Below, in pieces: positions 31,066 through 43,455 of a DNA stretch of 64,000 bases (position 1 is its first letter; the number at the start of each line of letters is the position of its first letter). A program made the position numbers and the translations under genes. The notes under the pieces are model-generated. The model made no database searches and was not told the DNA's origin. It saw only the letters and a program-made list of their open reading frames with translations. Origin of the DNA: Echinarachnius parma (lineage: Eukaryota; Echinodermata; Echinoidea; Clypeasteroida; Echinarachniidae); contig JBAMJV010003788.1 of assembly GCA_037951105.1 (NCBI GenBank), forward strand, positions 186,001 to 250,000, written 5' to 3'.

Positions 31066-32025
31066 CTCCGCAAAAAAAGAAACTGGACACTTGTATAAGT
31101 TTGAAATATTTCATATTAATGTACGATAAAGTGTACATGATCATATATCAAATTAAAGGGAATTTAGTCCTCTACATGCAGGGTATAATTTAAAGGTGTA
31201 ATCGTTCATGCATGAAATGCCATGGTCAATTAAAACTAGCAAAAATAGCAAAACAATGGAGGACCACACCATTCGACTGAAGTGATAGTAAGCGTTTCAC
31301 TTAAAACAAGATGAGCGGGGAAGTAAATTATGACATTATTCAACTTTATTGTTATGAACAAACTCTGGAAATACAAATTTGTCAATAAAACAGGGCCAGG
31401 TTATGAGAGCATTATCATACTGGTCTGTATTACAGGCATGAAGCTTGTCTATTTCATGTGTCCCCTGAAATTTTAACCATATTTACCTAGAGAAATGTAA
31501 TGTTAAAGAATGCCCAACTGTTTGACCAAGGGTGACTTCAGCTGTTAAAGATCTTTGAACTACGGTATAATTCTTGAGAAGAATTTATACCATTTTCATG
31601 CTGAAACTGTGGTTTTGACTAATAAAGCTTTGCCATGTAATTCCCCACTTTGTTACTTTTGGATGAAAATAACACCTATAACGTTCACAATTTGTCTTCA
31701 TTTGTACTTTTTATTGAGATGAAGATAGAAAAGATCACATTTGTAATGAAAATTTATGCCATCTCATGAATATAGCGTTTTACATTATGCTTATCAACAT
31801 TTATATGGTTGAGTGGATGTTCCATTTTTGCTATTTTTGAAAACAGACCTTGGTGTAGTTAATTGACCGTGACAAGTCATGCATGAATGATTTCATCTGG
31901 ATTTCATGCGAATATTGAAGAGGGGTTTTTTATCTTTAATTTGATATACAATATCATATATTTTATCGTTAATGAATACGAAATATTTGGTCTCATACAA
32001 GTGTCCAGTTTCTTTTTTTGCGGAG
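31066..32025. mobile_element. Foldback MITE with CTCCGCAAAAAAAGAAACTG ends
   Basis: Left CTCCGCAAAAAAAGAAACTG and right CAGTTTCTTTTTTTGCGGAG are exact inverses, with TATA outside each. The inner ~960 bp is also largely self-complementary (CATGCATGAAATG.../CATGCATGAATGAT). The ends and TA target are Tc1/mariner-like. No transposase is present. Confidence 0.85.
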
Positions 32026-32800
32026 TATACATAAGGATTAATCAACACTATACAAAAACATACGGCATAACTTTCCTTTTTAATTTGTTATTGTTGTGTT
32101 GTGTTTATTAAAAATAGAACCTTGGTGCAATATTTACAATACATAATTTGTAAATTTATGAATGATTTATTAAAACTATACAAAAACATAAGGCATAACT
32201 TTGCTTTTTAATGTGTCATTGTTGCGTTGTGTTTATTAAAAATAGAACCTTGGTGCAATATTTTACAATGCATAATTCCTTTTCAGGTGAAATATGTATA
32301 TACAAAATATTTATTGATATTATGCTCATAAGAAATATTCTGATATAGAAATATCAATACAAGAATATAAGTAAGCTCAATATTAGATTTATTGTAAACA
32401 TGCAACAATTATCAGTAGTCAGATCTTTTAATTATGTATACTTTGTAAACTTTGGAGAAATTTTATTTCATATATAATCTGCAACAACTTTAAATTGATA
32501 ATGTATCCCCAAACACAATTCAATTACTTGGTTGTTCTTCTCTGATGTTTACATTTCAATATCAATTTCACGTCATAGTTTCACAAGCATTAAGACGGTT
32601 TACTCTGTATAATTATGTTATATAATGGTTTAACTTGATCAAACTCCTTAAATATATTTGGTACTGTGTTTGATTTGTTTATTTCAGTAGGCAAATAATA
32701 TAATTACTTTTTTGAAATTAAATAACTTTTTTTTATGAATGACCTACCTGAGTATATTTCTAAAAAATACTTCTTATTAATCTATGTCTTTATTACTTCT
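32026..32800. other. AT-rich, one short direct duplication, no gene
   Basis: The phrase CATAACTTTCCTTTTTAATTTGTTATTGTTGTGTTGTG and the following AAAATAGAACCTTGGTGCAATATTT occur twice (32,064-32,140 and 32,193-32,264). Confidence 0.55.
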
Positions 32801-33107
32801 CCTTCTCCTTCTTCCTTCTTCTCCTTCTTCATTTTCTTCTTCTTCATCTTCTTCTTCATCTTCTTCTCCTTCTTCTTCTTCTTCTTCTTCTTCTTCTTCT
32901 TCTTCTTCTTCTTCTTCTTCTTCTTCTTCTTCTTCTTCTTCTTCGTTTTCTTTTTTTTTCTTCTTCTTCTTCTTCGTTTTCTTTTTCTTCTTCTTCTTCT
33001 TCTTCTTCTTCTTCTTCTTCTTCTTCTTCTTCTTCTTCTTCTTCTTCTTCGAATTTTCTTCTCCTTCTTCTTCTTCTTCTTCTTCTTCTTCTTTTTCTTC
33101 TTCTTCT

Positions 33108-33142
<35 letters not shown>

Positions 33143-33240
33143 TTCCTCTTCACCTTCTTCCTCTTCACCTTCTTCCTCCTCTTTGTATTCCTCTTCTTCT
33201 TTTTCTTCGTCATCCCTTCTTTCCCCTTGTCTCTTCATCT
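32801..33240. repeat. (TTC)n / (GAA)n tract, about 430 bp
   Basis: Almost pure pyrimidine strand with CTC, TTT and CGA interruptions. The very long poly-Phe, poly-Ser, poly-Glu and poly-Lys frames are artefacts. Confidence 0.97.
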
Positions 33241-33873
33241 CTTTCCTCTTCTAATATTCCTCCTCTTTCTCTCTCTATTTCACCTGATTATACATTGAGT
33301 ATTTTTTCTTATATTCTTACTACCTATCCCAACTCTTTTCAATGTAAGCAATTTTGTGTTTATTAAAATGTAGTTTATCTTGACATGATTTTCAATTTGC
33401 CTATCTATGTATGAAGAGCACTCAACCAAAAGGCGCTAAATCCACTTTTAACCAAATTGCATGTTTTACACGATTTGAATAGACCTCCCTTATATCTAAA
33501 TCACTACATTTTCCCTCAGTGGTTGAGTGGTGTGGTGTGTTTGTGTGTTTGTGTTTGTGTATGCTTTTTAATTTGTTATTGTTGTGTTGTTATCCCAAAT
33601 TGTCTGAACAATATATTTAGACCTCAAATAGCCCAGTCTTCTTAAAGCTATGTTTCATTGATTATAAATTAAGTAAAATTTGGTATGATTGTGAAGGTAA
33701 TCTTGTACTTTACAAGCCTCGAGCAATTCAGATTTTAAAAATGTTTTATTTACTTATTAATCGAAATTGAAAATGAGAAAATTCACCCTCCAAACCAAGG
33801 CCCAAAGTCACCCCGAACTCGCCGCTTAGCTTGATGCCTTTTGCGAAGGGGTATGGATCTCTGCTATATCGAT
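33241..33873. other. Upstream flank, no gene seen
   Basis: AT-rich with short GT-rich patches. The end becomes CpG-richer toward the putative promoter at 33.87 kb. Confidence 0.45.
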
Positions 33874-33885
33874 TGCGCATGCGCG
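33874..33885. promoter_or_regulatory. NRF-1-like site
   Basis: TGCGCATGCGCG matches the palindromic NRF-1 consensus YGCGCAYGCGCR. It lies 100 bp upstream of an ATG in good context within a locally CpG-rich stretch. Confidence 0.4.
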
Positions 33886-33984
33886 ATCGCCGCGGCATAA
33901 TATAGTTTGTGTGCAGCTGTATTGCTTACAACCACATCGCTCGCTCGTTTTATTCCAACTCTTGTTTCGACTGTATCAACTCGA

Positions 33985-34200
33985 ATGGCGGACGACCTGA
34001 ATTTAGATTTGAGTTTTGAAGTAGAAGAAGGGCTAGATGAGACAGAGAACAGCTCCTCAAGTTCCGATGAGGATGAGGGGGATTTAGGAGATGATGCAGA
34101 AGATGAGCTTGAGATCGATCCGATGCCTGTACCGGTACAGTCCTCCCGCGGACCGTTGCCGCTGCAACACGACCCAGATCGGTGCGCAATGTTAGAATAA
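33985..34200 (+). CDS. Candidate acidic protein or first coding exon, unknown family
   Basis: An ATG in CGAATGGCGG opens 71 codons: MADDLNLDLSFEVEEGLDET, a Ser run, then Asp/Glu-rich sequence to a TAA. It is acidic, Ser-rich and unlike the surrounding AT-rich DNA. Non-repetitive codon use and the upstream NRF-1-like site favour a real gene start. It may continue by splicing (a weak donor, GATCG|GTGCGC, at 34,180) and not end at the stop. I do not recognise the family; a transposon-borne gene is possible. Confidence 0.4.
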   Translation: MADDLNLDLSFEVEEGLDETENSSSSSDEDEGDLGDDAEDELEIDPMPVPVQSSRGPLPLQHDPDRCAMLE

Positions 34201-35334
34201 TTTCGCTATGCTACTTCGCTCGAGCTCAGCTCAATGCATTTATAATAGCTTGACTCAATCGAGAATAAAACTTCGCCAGTGTTGATCAGCACGCAATTCC
34301 GCAAACAACATCACGTGCATATTTCCCCAGTATACGGTATAATCAGGGATATGGGAGTGCAATGCACGTTGTCGATGTCACATGGGCCTTGTACTGTAGC
34401 TAGCTGAGCTGTGATGATTTTACATCCAATGTTTACATCACCAGCGCGCGATCGAGGCTTCGTCGGCTGCGCTTGGGCCCATCGGCTTGCATGGGTGGGC
34501 TGGCAGCGCAGCGCCGGGCAGGCCAGAGTAGCGCTAGCTCACGGCGGTTTCACGCGTTAGATAAGTAAAACGGACGCGTATCAAAATAACCCGGATGTGA
34601 TCAAGAACTTTGTGAAAAAACCCACTGCTTTGCTCCACTTGAAGGTCCGGTGAAACTGACATGACGCAACTTTGGCCAAATGTTTGTCTTAATGAGGTAT
34701 GTAAACCCTGACTTTTCTTAATATTTGTGTTTAAAACAATACCACTTCTTGATTATTTATAGTGTTATATTACGAAACGATTGAAACATGCAATTTTGAA
34801 CCATATTTGAATAGCTTACTTTTCTGTTTTAGATTTGTCCCGTTTTTTTACTTTGGACCATTTAATACCGAATCGTGCAAGATTTCAACATTAGGATTTT
34901 CTAATTTTATATTGTTATGGAAATATAGTATTCCTAATACATGAAAATGTTAACCATATTCTGACCCACCGCTAGATTTTGTGCAATCGCCCTTCAAACT
35001 TGGACGAGATTTGCTGCGGTTTTATGCTGCTTTTGTGGGGGTAGCGGATGGTCCCACTTTCCCTGCCTGCTCTACCGGCCTAGTCTGGATTGAGCGGTCG
35101 GTAGTGACGGTTGAATTTAACTTGCGCTTTTTCGATTTTCACCCAACGTTGCCAGATCTGGCATAATTATTCTTTCTGGCATAATTTTGACCCTTTTAGC
35201 ATCTGGCATTATGCCTGTCATAATTTGACGTTTTTAAAGCAAAATTCTGGCATAAATTGACTCTTTTTTTGCATAATTCTGGCAGAATTTGCAGAAAAAT
35301 AAGGTATAAAAAATAAAAAATCATCACCAATGGC
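34201..35334. other. CpG-rich to AT-rich stretch, possible arm of a degenerate inverted repeat
   Basis: Three blocks here recur inverted and in reverse order near 41.5-41.97 kb: CTAGCTCACGGCGGTTTCA (34,538), ACATTAGGATTT (34,889) and CTGACCCACCGCTAGATTT (34,960). No coding feature was recognised. Confidence 0.4.
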
Positions 35335-35720
35335 AATGCAATGGCAATGTCATGATCTCGACCTGACATTTTTTCTAAGATCCTGCCCTCGGCCTCGGAA
35401 TTTGTGTCCTGGTCTCGCCTTAAAAATTTGGGACTGGACCTGGTCTTGGTCTCAAAAACGTTGAACACCCCTAGTCTCGGCTTTGAAAAATGTCTACGAC
35501 TACCCCCCCCCCCTCCCAGGGGTTAACCCCGTCCCCCCCCCCCCCCCAGGATTTCCAACCAATGTGTCGAAAATTTGGGACTGAAGACCTGGTCTAGGCC
35601 TCAAAATTTTGTGACGGGACCTGGTCTTGGTTTCGAAAATTTCTACGACTACCCCCCCCCCCCCCCCCCCCCCATTTACAGTGGGTCAACTGAAGACCTC
35701 AAATTTTCTACGACTAGCCG
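35335..35720. repeat. Remnant of the GGTCTCGGCCTCGAAA repeat family
   Basis: Repeated GGTCTTGG/GGTCTCG-TCGAAAATTT phrases and CTACGACTACCCC followed by long C runs, shared with 27.7-28.06 kb and, inverted, 40.8-41.1 kb. The ends are not clear. Confidence 0.6.
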
Positions 35721-35939
35721 ACAGTGAAAAATTATAATAACAATGTCAAAGAGCCCGGCCATGAAAGTGATAGATTTGTCAATCTAGTAGTTGTACTACT
35801 AGTCGACTGTCTTCAGTTCTGCCTTGTATAATATTTTCATGGAGAAAACATGTCATTACATTTTCATAATATAACAATATTAGAAAATTATATTTTGGAA
35901 TTAATTGAAATATTTTGATATTATAATTAATAATTGTTT

Positions 35940-36519
35940 TTCCTTTTGTATGCTGATGCCCGTAGGTATATGAAGTCACTGGAAAGATCCACCAATCAAG
36001 CTTCTCCACTCTGGCTCTGCTGAATGTGGTACCTGACCGGCCCAACCAGTGTCAAATAGTTCTACACGTCTTAATTGGCTCTGCTGAACCCCATCCGTTA
36101 ACCGCTGACTCTCTGGCCTTCCATGCAGTCTATTCCTGGCCCCTGGGTGCAATCTCATCACTTCATGGTAATTTTTTGTTTGTACAATTTTAAGAAATTG
36201 GTTGATTGGATGCTTAAATTGTTAAGTTTACGTAACCATGGATTTAACACCTTAACTGTATTTAGGCTAGCCCACATCAGCAATAGACTTGGGCTACCCG
36301 ACTAGTCCTATTGCCTAGTACTAGTAGTACTAGGGCTAGCGGGTAGCCCAAGCTCAGCCTAGTACAGTGTGATTTATGTTCAAAACGATACCACTGAATA
36401 GTTATTCTTGTTTTTTATCATGAAATGGTGGGAAAGTCAAATTTTGAACAATTTTAAGATGCCATTGATTATGTTCCAAGTTGTTTTGACATTGGTGTAT
36501 TTCATAGAGAAAACATTGC

Positions 36520-36579
<60 letters not shown>

Positions 36580-36960
36580 GAAAATTATAATTTGTTTTTA
36601 AAATGTTTGTTGTTTTCTTTGTTCTACTTGCTGTAGGAAGACACTGACTCTGCTGAGTGCTGGACTTGCCTGGGTTAGCCCAACCATTGTAAACTAGTTC
36701 TACATCTTACTCTTGTCTGAAGCTGGCCTTCCCTGCAGTCTGTTCCTGGGTGCCCCAGTGGTTCTAGTGTTGGAGATATGCAAAGTTGGTTGATTGGAGT
36801 GATTAAATTGTCCAGCTAATTTATGTTACCGTGAATCTAACAATTTATTTTTAGGCTAGCCCTCATCAGCAATGTAACATGGTTTAAGCGTGGGCTATAC
36901 CTGGCTATTCATATTGCCTATAATAGAAGGACTAGCCATGCAGGTAGCACAGGGCCCACC
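35940..36960. repeat. Two diverged direct copies around a poly(A) run
   Basis: 36,000-36,370 and 36,650-36,960 share CTCTGCTGA-TG, CCCAACCA, TAGTTCTACA, CTGGCCTTCC-TGCAGTCT and TTTAGGCTAGCCC-CATCAGCAAT in the same order. A run of about 55 A lies between them (36,523-36,577). No coding sequence was recognised. Confidence 0.6.
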
Positions 36961-37322
36961 TAGTACAATCACAATTTTTTTCTCCACATTAATGGAAATG
37001 GGTAGGCTAGGGTGCTTAGCCTCTTAACACATTATTTGAAATATAATCCAGTAATTCATTTTTGAAATAATATAGACCTACCAGGTAGTAGCAGTAATAT
37101 TACTAGTGCCATTACCACTTGGTAATATAATATATTTATTATATTACCAAGTGGTAATGGCACTAGTAATATTACTGCTACTACCTGGTAGGTCTATATT
37201 ATTTCAAAAATGAATTACTGGATTATATTTCAAATAATGTGTTAAGAGGCCGAGCACCCTAGCCTAACCATTTCCATTAATGTGGAGAAAAATTGTGATT
37301 GTACTAGGTGGGCCCTGTGCTA
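36945..37322. repeat. Near-perfect ~380-bp palindrome
   Basis: Arms of about 185 bp run from TAGCACAGGGCCCACCTAGT inward and back out to GGGCCCTGTGCTA. The centre is at about 37,134 in an AT-only stretch. Only a handful of mismatches are seen, so the structure is young or under homogenisation. Confidence 0.93.
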
Positions 37323-40114
37323 ATAATGAATTGGTTACTGTTGTACTTGAACTGCTTTATACTGCGGGGTATGTTTTTTTCTTTTAATTTAAAATCAATA
37401 TACATTGTATGTGTTGGGGTATTAAAACAAATAAGATATGATGAAGTTGACAATTCTTATCTTGATTGCATGTCTGCATTAATCGCATTTTGTAGGTAAA
37501 ATACTGTTGGTATCTAGAGCTTGAGCTATATGCAAAGTTTGAATAACCCTTTTGAAGCTTGCCGGATTATGAATTATTACATTTTGGTGTGTTAACCATG
37601 TCCATTATTATCTTTAAATTGAGTTCACTTGATAAATAAATTTTAGTTATTTTCTCTTTTCTCATCAAAACAGGACTAATGCAAGATCATGGAGCTTGTG
37701 ACAGCATGAGATCAGTTCTTCGGTGCTTCAGTGGAGCAGAATGACAATAACATTGATAAGGTATGTCTTTTTTTTCTGAAATATTTGGTATTGTGACAGT
37801 TGATCCAATGTTGTTGCTTTAATTTTAGTGCTAGGAATAATAATGAGGGTTTTTAACCATTTTTTTAAATTATTGATTTGAGAAAAATCAATAGTAAAGC
37901 AATTTTTCCTTAAAGGGAAAGGCCAGTAGTGGGAAATAGCTTTATTGGTCAAACTAATTGATTAGTATTATTGAAATAACATAAAAAGGAGCGTGTGTGG
38001 AAGATCTGAACCGTACTATCGTCAAATGCAGAAAAATCAGTAAAACCGTTTATGAAAGCCGCTGACATTGAGCCTAAATTCACCGTCAGATTGGCCCGTC
38101 TGCGCTGGCCACATTCGTACGCTCGTTCGAGCGATTTGCTTGGGCGAATTACCATGTGCGCATTTGCCATAGGATTTACACGCATTGCACGTGGCTGTAT
38201 ATCAACCGTCGCGATATCTATCCAGGCCGGATCGATATGATAATTTACCAAATATATCAATTAGTAGGCGGTTTCCAGGCAAAATTTGTATCATCACGTA
38301 TTAGTCAAAACATATTCTTTCACATGATTGGTAATAAGAGCTTCCATTTCATTTTTTGAGAGGAGGGCGTTTCCAAAACTGGTCTATACCTTTAAGTAAT
38401 TTAGAACTTATACTTGCTGTCAAATGTAATGAGTAGAGTGAAATCAAGGACAGTTAAGTTGAATTAAATATAATCAAATTTTGAGGTATCAATGTAAATG
38501 GAATGACAAAAAAAAGTATTTCCAGTTGGACTCTGATACAGATAGTATTCATTAATTCCATTTTCTGTGCATTTCTTTTGTTGAAATACTTACAGGCGAT
38601 CTGTATTACACCGAACGCTCATAAAGAGGAAGGGTGGGGGGAGGGGGGGGGGGGGTGGGGAGTACAGAGTACTATTCACAGAGATTTGGTTATCTTGTCT
38701 GACTTAACAAGTGATTTAAATTGAATCAACTACTACCTCTGAAACGTGTATTCCAGTTACATAGGGTGGGGAGGGATGTGTAATTATTATAATCTTCTTC
38801 TTTTTTTTTGAGGGGGGGGGGGGGGTGGCAATCTTTTTTTTCATTGTTTTTATCAAATTATTTTTTAAAAAGGCACTCCCTGACTTAACCCCCACTTTGA
38901 TAAACATATTTTGACATTCAATTTTTAAAAAGCTCATTATGGGAGGACACACACTTAGCCCCCAATACAACTACCCCACTTCAATACCTATTTTGACATT
39001 TAAAATGTAAAAGGCTATTTCAAACATAATTTCTAGTCATTGTTTGTTTCTTTCTTGCATTAATTCCTACAGTTGGGATCAGCTTGTTCTTAGAACCGAT
39101 GACATCCCTCATCACTACCAAAAGCACATCATCTACTAGTGACAAGTTGGGTGGCAGGAGAGAGATGCAACTTCACACACATTCCTTAACAATGTCATGC
39201 CACTAGGTGGCAATACTCGGTTCAACAGGAATACACTCCACTATCCCTGTGTTCACAAACACAAATTTCATCCCTTAATCATGACTAAAGAATCAGCAGC
39301 TGACTATAGAATCAGCTGCTGATTAGCTATACGATGAAATTTGTGTGTCTGAACGCTGACTAACGAAACGACGTATAGCGAATCATGATTAACGAAACGC
39401 GGGTTTGATCATCGTTTCGTACGAGAGCTGACTAAAGAATTACGTTCGTTTCGTGTGTGAACGTCCGGTGACTTTGGTGTGTGTGAACACGCTCTATGTT
39501 GAAAAACTAGACTGAAGTAAAATCTGTAACTGAAATGGATACCATGAAGCAGCACCTTGAGAACATTTGCAAATCGACCATGAGAGCCATCATATCGTTT
39601 GGACAGATTAGACAGACAATATCTTACAGCATCAGCAACCAAACCATATATCTTGGCGCTGAATCTGATCTAATGCACTTGATATTTTAAATGATAATTT
39701 TTCATTTAACTTGTATGTATATAATATATTTTCACTGGTATAATTAATATCTTTCAGCCCAATGGGAGGGAGGGGGGATTTTTCCATATATCCCCCCCCC
39801 CCCCCTCAAACAATATATTACAAAATGATCTACACCAGTGAATGTATTTTAGAGGACAAATTTTCATTGGCTGGGACACAGTGAAATTTCAATTTCTGTC
39901 CTATGTCTGTGTACTAATGATGTGATGTGAGGATTATGATATTCAGTAAAATAATAAGAATCCTATAAAATATATACACTGAGCCTTTTGTTTTCTTTGG
40001 ATTTTATTATGATAGCTTGAATGATGTGGAATATTCACAGTATGAATTACAACTGTCTAAACCATCAAACATAAATTAAAATATCTTTGTCAAATATTTC
40101 GTGTAAACCTTGAA
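37323..40114. other. No gene recognised
   Basis: AT-rich with G tracts near 38,640 and 38,815 and a C tract near 39,790. The 38.0-38.3 kb block is CpG-richer and open on both strands, which looks like an old repeat and not an exon. A short inverted pair (GACTAAAGAATCAGCAGCTGA / TCAGCTGCTGATTAGC) lies at 39,284-39,325. Confidence 0.45.
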
Positions 40115-40292
40115 CAGTGGAACCCTGTTAAAGAGAGCTCTGATGTAACTAAACGTAAACCCTCTTATAACAAGATAATTGTGCTGGTCACAGCTCTTTA
40201 TAATCTGTTTGTTTTATGACCCTGGTATAAAGAGAATATAATATAACAAATTTTTCATGGTCCCAAGGACGTCGCTTTAAAGAGGTTTCACT
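40115..40292. mobile_element. Short pogo-like MITE
   Basis: Begins CAGTGGAACCCTGTTAAAGAG and ends CTTTAAAGAGGTTTCACT; a shorter relative of the element at 20,331-21,180. Confidence 0.5.
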
Positions 40293-40770
40293 AATTGCAA
40301 CATGTATGATGGATTGCATTTGAATGGCTGTAATTTGTGTGTACTGTGCCATATGTGTGTCTTTTTGATAGTGTGTTTTGAAATGCTTGTGTGCATGTGA
40401 GTTTGTATGAATTTGGTGAGTATGACTGTCACATGTGTGTAGTCTTTTCTATAACATCCTTACCTAAGATAGATTCAAAGTATGAAAAACTTTAATTAAA
40501 GTTTACTTAGTCATCATCAAAGAAAACAATACATTACATACATTTAATAATATTAGATCTCCCTTTTTGTTCATTTTTCATAATAAATTAAAAACATTTT
40601 GATTGTGGAGCACTACTTATAACTCCTATAATAATCACCATCTGTCAAAGTAAATAATGCCACTTGTAACTGAAGAAATCCCCTCCCCCAATTGTAGTGC
40701 TATTAATTTGAAGATTTACCAAATATTAAACAGTAATATCTGTAGGTATGTGGTGGTGGTGGGGGGCAGT

Positions 40771-41126
40771 GGCGTACCCAGGATTTTGTAATGGGTGAGG
40801 GGGTTTAATTTTTTCTGTAGAAAACATTTATGTCAGGGTGGGGGGGGGGGGGGGGGGTAGTCGTAGACAATTTTTGAAGCCGATACTAAATGTTTTCCAA
40901 CATTTTCGAGGCCGAGACCACGGTTTTTCGCAATTTTCGAGGCCGAGACCATAGAAAATGACGGTCGAGACCGCTAAAATTTGGTCTCGAGACCATTTTA
41001 CAATTTGAAAAGGGGGGGGGGGGGTTAAAATCCCCCAAAACAGTCATGTTCTGGTCAAAGTTGGGGGGGAGGGGTTGAACCCCCACCCCATCCCCCCCCC
41101 CCCCCCCCCCCCGTCCCTGGGTACGC
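40771..41126. mobile_element. Element bounded by GGCGTACCCAGG inverted ends
   Basis: GGCGTACCCAGG at the left and CCTGGGTACGCC at the right. Inside are inverted copies of the TTTCGAGGCCGAGACCA repeat and three G or C tracts (around 40,840, 41,018 and 41,095). Confidence 0.7.
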
Positions 41127-43455
41127 CTATGGTCTATAATTATTACTAAGAGAACATGCAAGCCTTTGTATGCATTAGTCACATACAAAAACACATTCAA
41201 TACAAATATTGGAAGGTCTAAATACTGGGGGAAATATTTATTAAAAAAAAAAGAAAACTGACCAGAAAACAAAAATAAGCAACGAATAAAACAACATTTT
41301 TTTTTTATTGTCGGTTGCTCTAAGTAACTTGCGTTGGATCAATTGGAATCAACGCCGCAAATACGCGATGGTGATTGGTTCCCGGGAATGGCTTGTCGTG
41401 CAACGGGTCCTTTGTGCAATTGTCAACAAACACGCAACACACACAACACAGTCATGCTAGGCGAAAATAGACAAAACATTGCTGTTCAAAAACATACTTT
41501 TCTCCAAATCTAGCGGTGGGTCAGCGGGTTCTCAACGGATTATTGAAGCCAAATAAATTGCGGATTCACACTCATTTTCAGTTTGAAATCCTAATGTAGA
41601 ACTTTGTTGCTATTTTAGTGTACATTTACGTAACTTTCGTCAGGTATAATGGCTTAAATCAGTTCACAAATTTACGCTTAATTTCCTTTTTATTTCACTT
41701 TTTCTTTATGACATGTCATTTAGTGTTCATGAACGTGTTTTGCATATTTGTTTCATACACCTGTGTAAATTATAAGACTTGACGTGGGAAACTTAAACAT
41801 TAATCGCCATTTATAGAGCAATTTATCGTCAATTAATTTTGGCCACTTGTGATTGAACTTCGTGGTGAAATTGTTGATTACCCGTGAACGCGCGGAAATC
41901 CGTGCGTGTGCGCCGGCTACCCTTTTTAAGTACATGGCTTATGAGATTGAAACCGCCGTGAGCTGGAGCGAGCTAGCTAACCGCTATTAGTATTGCCCGC
42001 GCGCTGCACGTCGCGCACCGTCGCTTACGTACGTACGTACCATCCAGCGTATAGCTACAACACGTAGTGCGGTGCAATTGAATCATGATTTCACTCGCAG
42101 ATTCGGTGATTGATTTACCCATTTTTACCTTATCAGACACATTAATGAATAAAAGAATAATCATACAACGAATATAAGTTGTTGTTTCATTAGTTCAAAA
42201 GGTTTAAACCACCATAATTGTACAGAAAATAGTTTAAACAACCACGAAATCCTCGGTATGATCCCGGTATATTATGAGGTAGATACAGCAGCTTCCTATA
42301 GGAAACCCCTTCGCTGACGTCACCACAACATACACAGTTGATGACTCCGCAAGTCGCTGGATTTGGGTTTTGAGACTTTTTTCTAATTTTTTTAAATTAT
42401 TTTAAATCTTTGGATGTGTGAGTACTTGGCATGCTTGGAAATCAATATTTTCATATTCTGTATGATCTCAGCTTTCTGTAAAGATATAATTTGGCTAATA
42501 TTGGGCTTTTCAATGAAACTTAGCTTTAAGGTTTAATAGGGATATAACGTTAGGGTCAAACTGAATGTTACCAAAAAAAATTGTACGCCATAATTACACA
42601 CCAATAGCTATAATTCAGATGCTTAAATAGTACAAAAACATATCAATGGCTAATTCTAAACGTTGTTTTCATGTTTGAAGAAGCCTGAAAGTTTCAACCA
42701 CTTCTTATCGATACATTTAATGAGACGTTTGGTGATAAAAGACATTTCATTGTTTGTGCAAAGTGTAGATATGTAGTCTTGCACGAGCGTTACAAAACGA
42801 AAACCTTACAAGCGAATTAATTAAGATAAGTCTTTACAATAACGGTGTTCAGCGGTAATTAGGGTAACAGTTATACAACCAAATGTGATAACCAAAGCGA
42901 TACTTTATTCCTTGGGTATTAAAGTCAAAAGACTAATAACCTTATGTATTTCTCTCGTTGCTCACTTCAGTTTCACCAAAGAGCTTCAAAATTTCAAATT
43001 GTAGCTCATTGGTTCCACAGACATTGGACAATATCTCCATAGTAAAACGACCCCGCTGTGTTCAGAGCCGTTTGATCGACTTGGCGCATGGTATGTGCTA
43101 GTATTGACACATCTCTTTAATAGTGTTTTTATATTTTCATTCTGTTTAAAACCTTGCGTAAACAAATTTACTTTTGCTGAAATAAATTAAATATATTTGT
43201 GAAAAACATAATCAAATTTAGTAATGAAAATATACCTCTCATAATAAAAAAACAAACACTTATTTTAAAGGCATGGATGATGTTTGCCATTAATTTTATC
43301 CTTACAAGCCGACTAAGGGCTTGTAACAGTTGTTAGGTTTTTACAAAAGTTGACAAGCACTAATAACAACTTTAATTGAAGGTAAAATTGGAAATAGTTT
43401 TCAGTAAAAAATCCATCGTAGATTATCCAAACAATGTTCTGATTTTATACTTAAC
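41127..43455. other. No gene recognised; left flank of the CUB/LDLa exons
   Basis: Contains the right arm of the degenerate inverted repeat (AAATCTAGCGGTGGGTCAG at 41,507 onward), a CpG-rich patch at 41,880-42,060 with ACGTACGTACGTAC, and AT-rich DNA after 42.3 kb. No next minus-strand exon for the CUB/LDLa series was found here. Confidence 0.45.

Noticed and set aside
32735-33298. Open frames of 140-187 residues rich in Phe, Ser, Glu or Lys on both strands
   Set aside because: All arise from the (TTC)n tract; no unique coding sequence remains outside it.
37949-38359. 103- and 67-residue frames in a CpG-richer block
   Set aside because: Open on both strands, no domain, no convincing splice signals; probably an old repeat.
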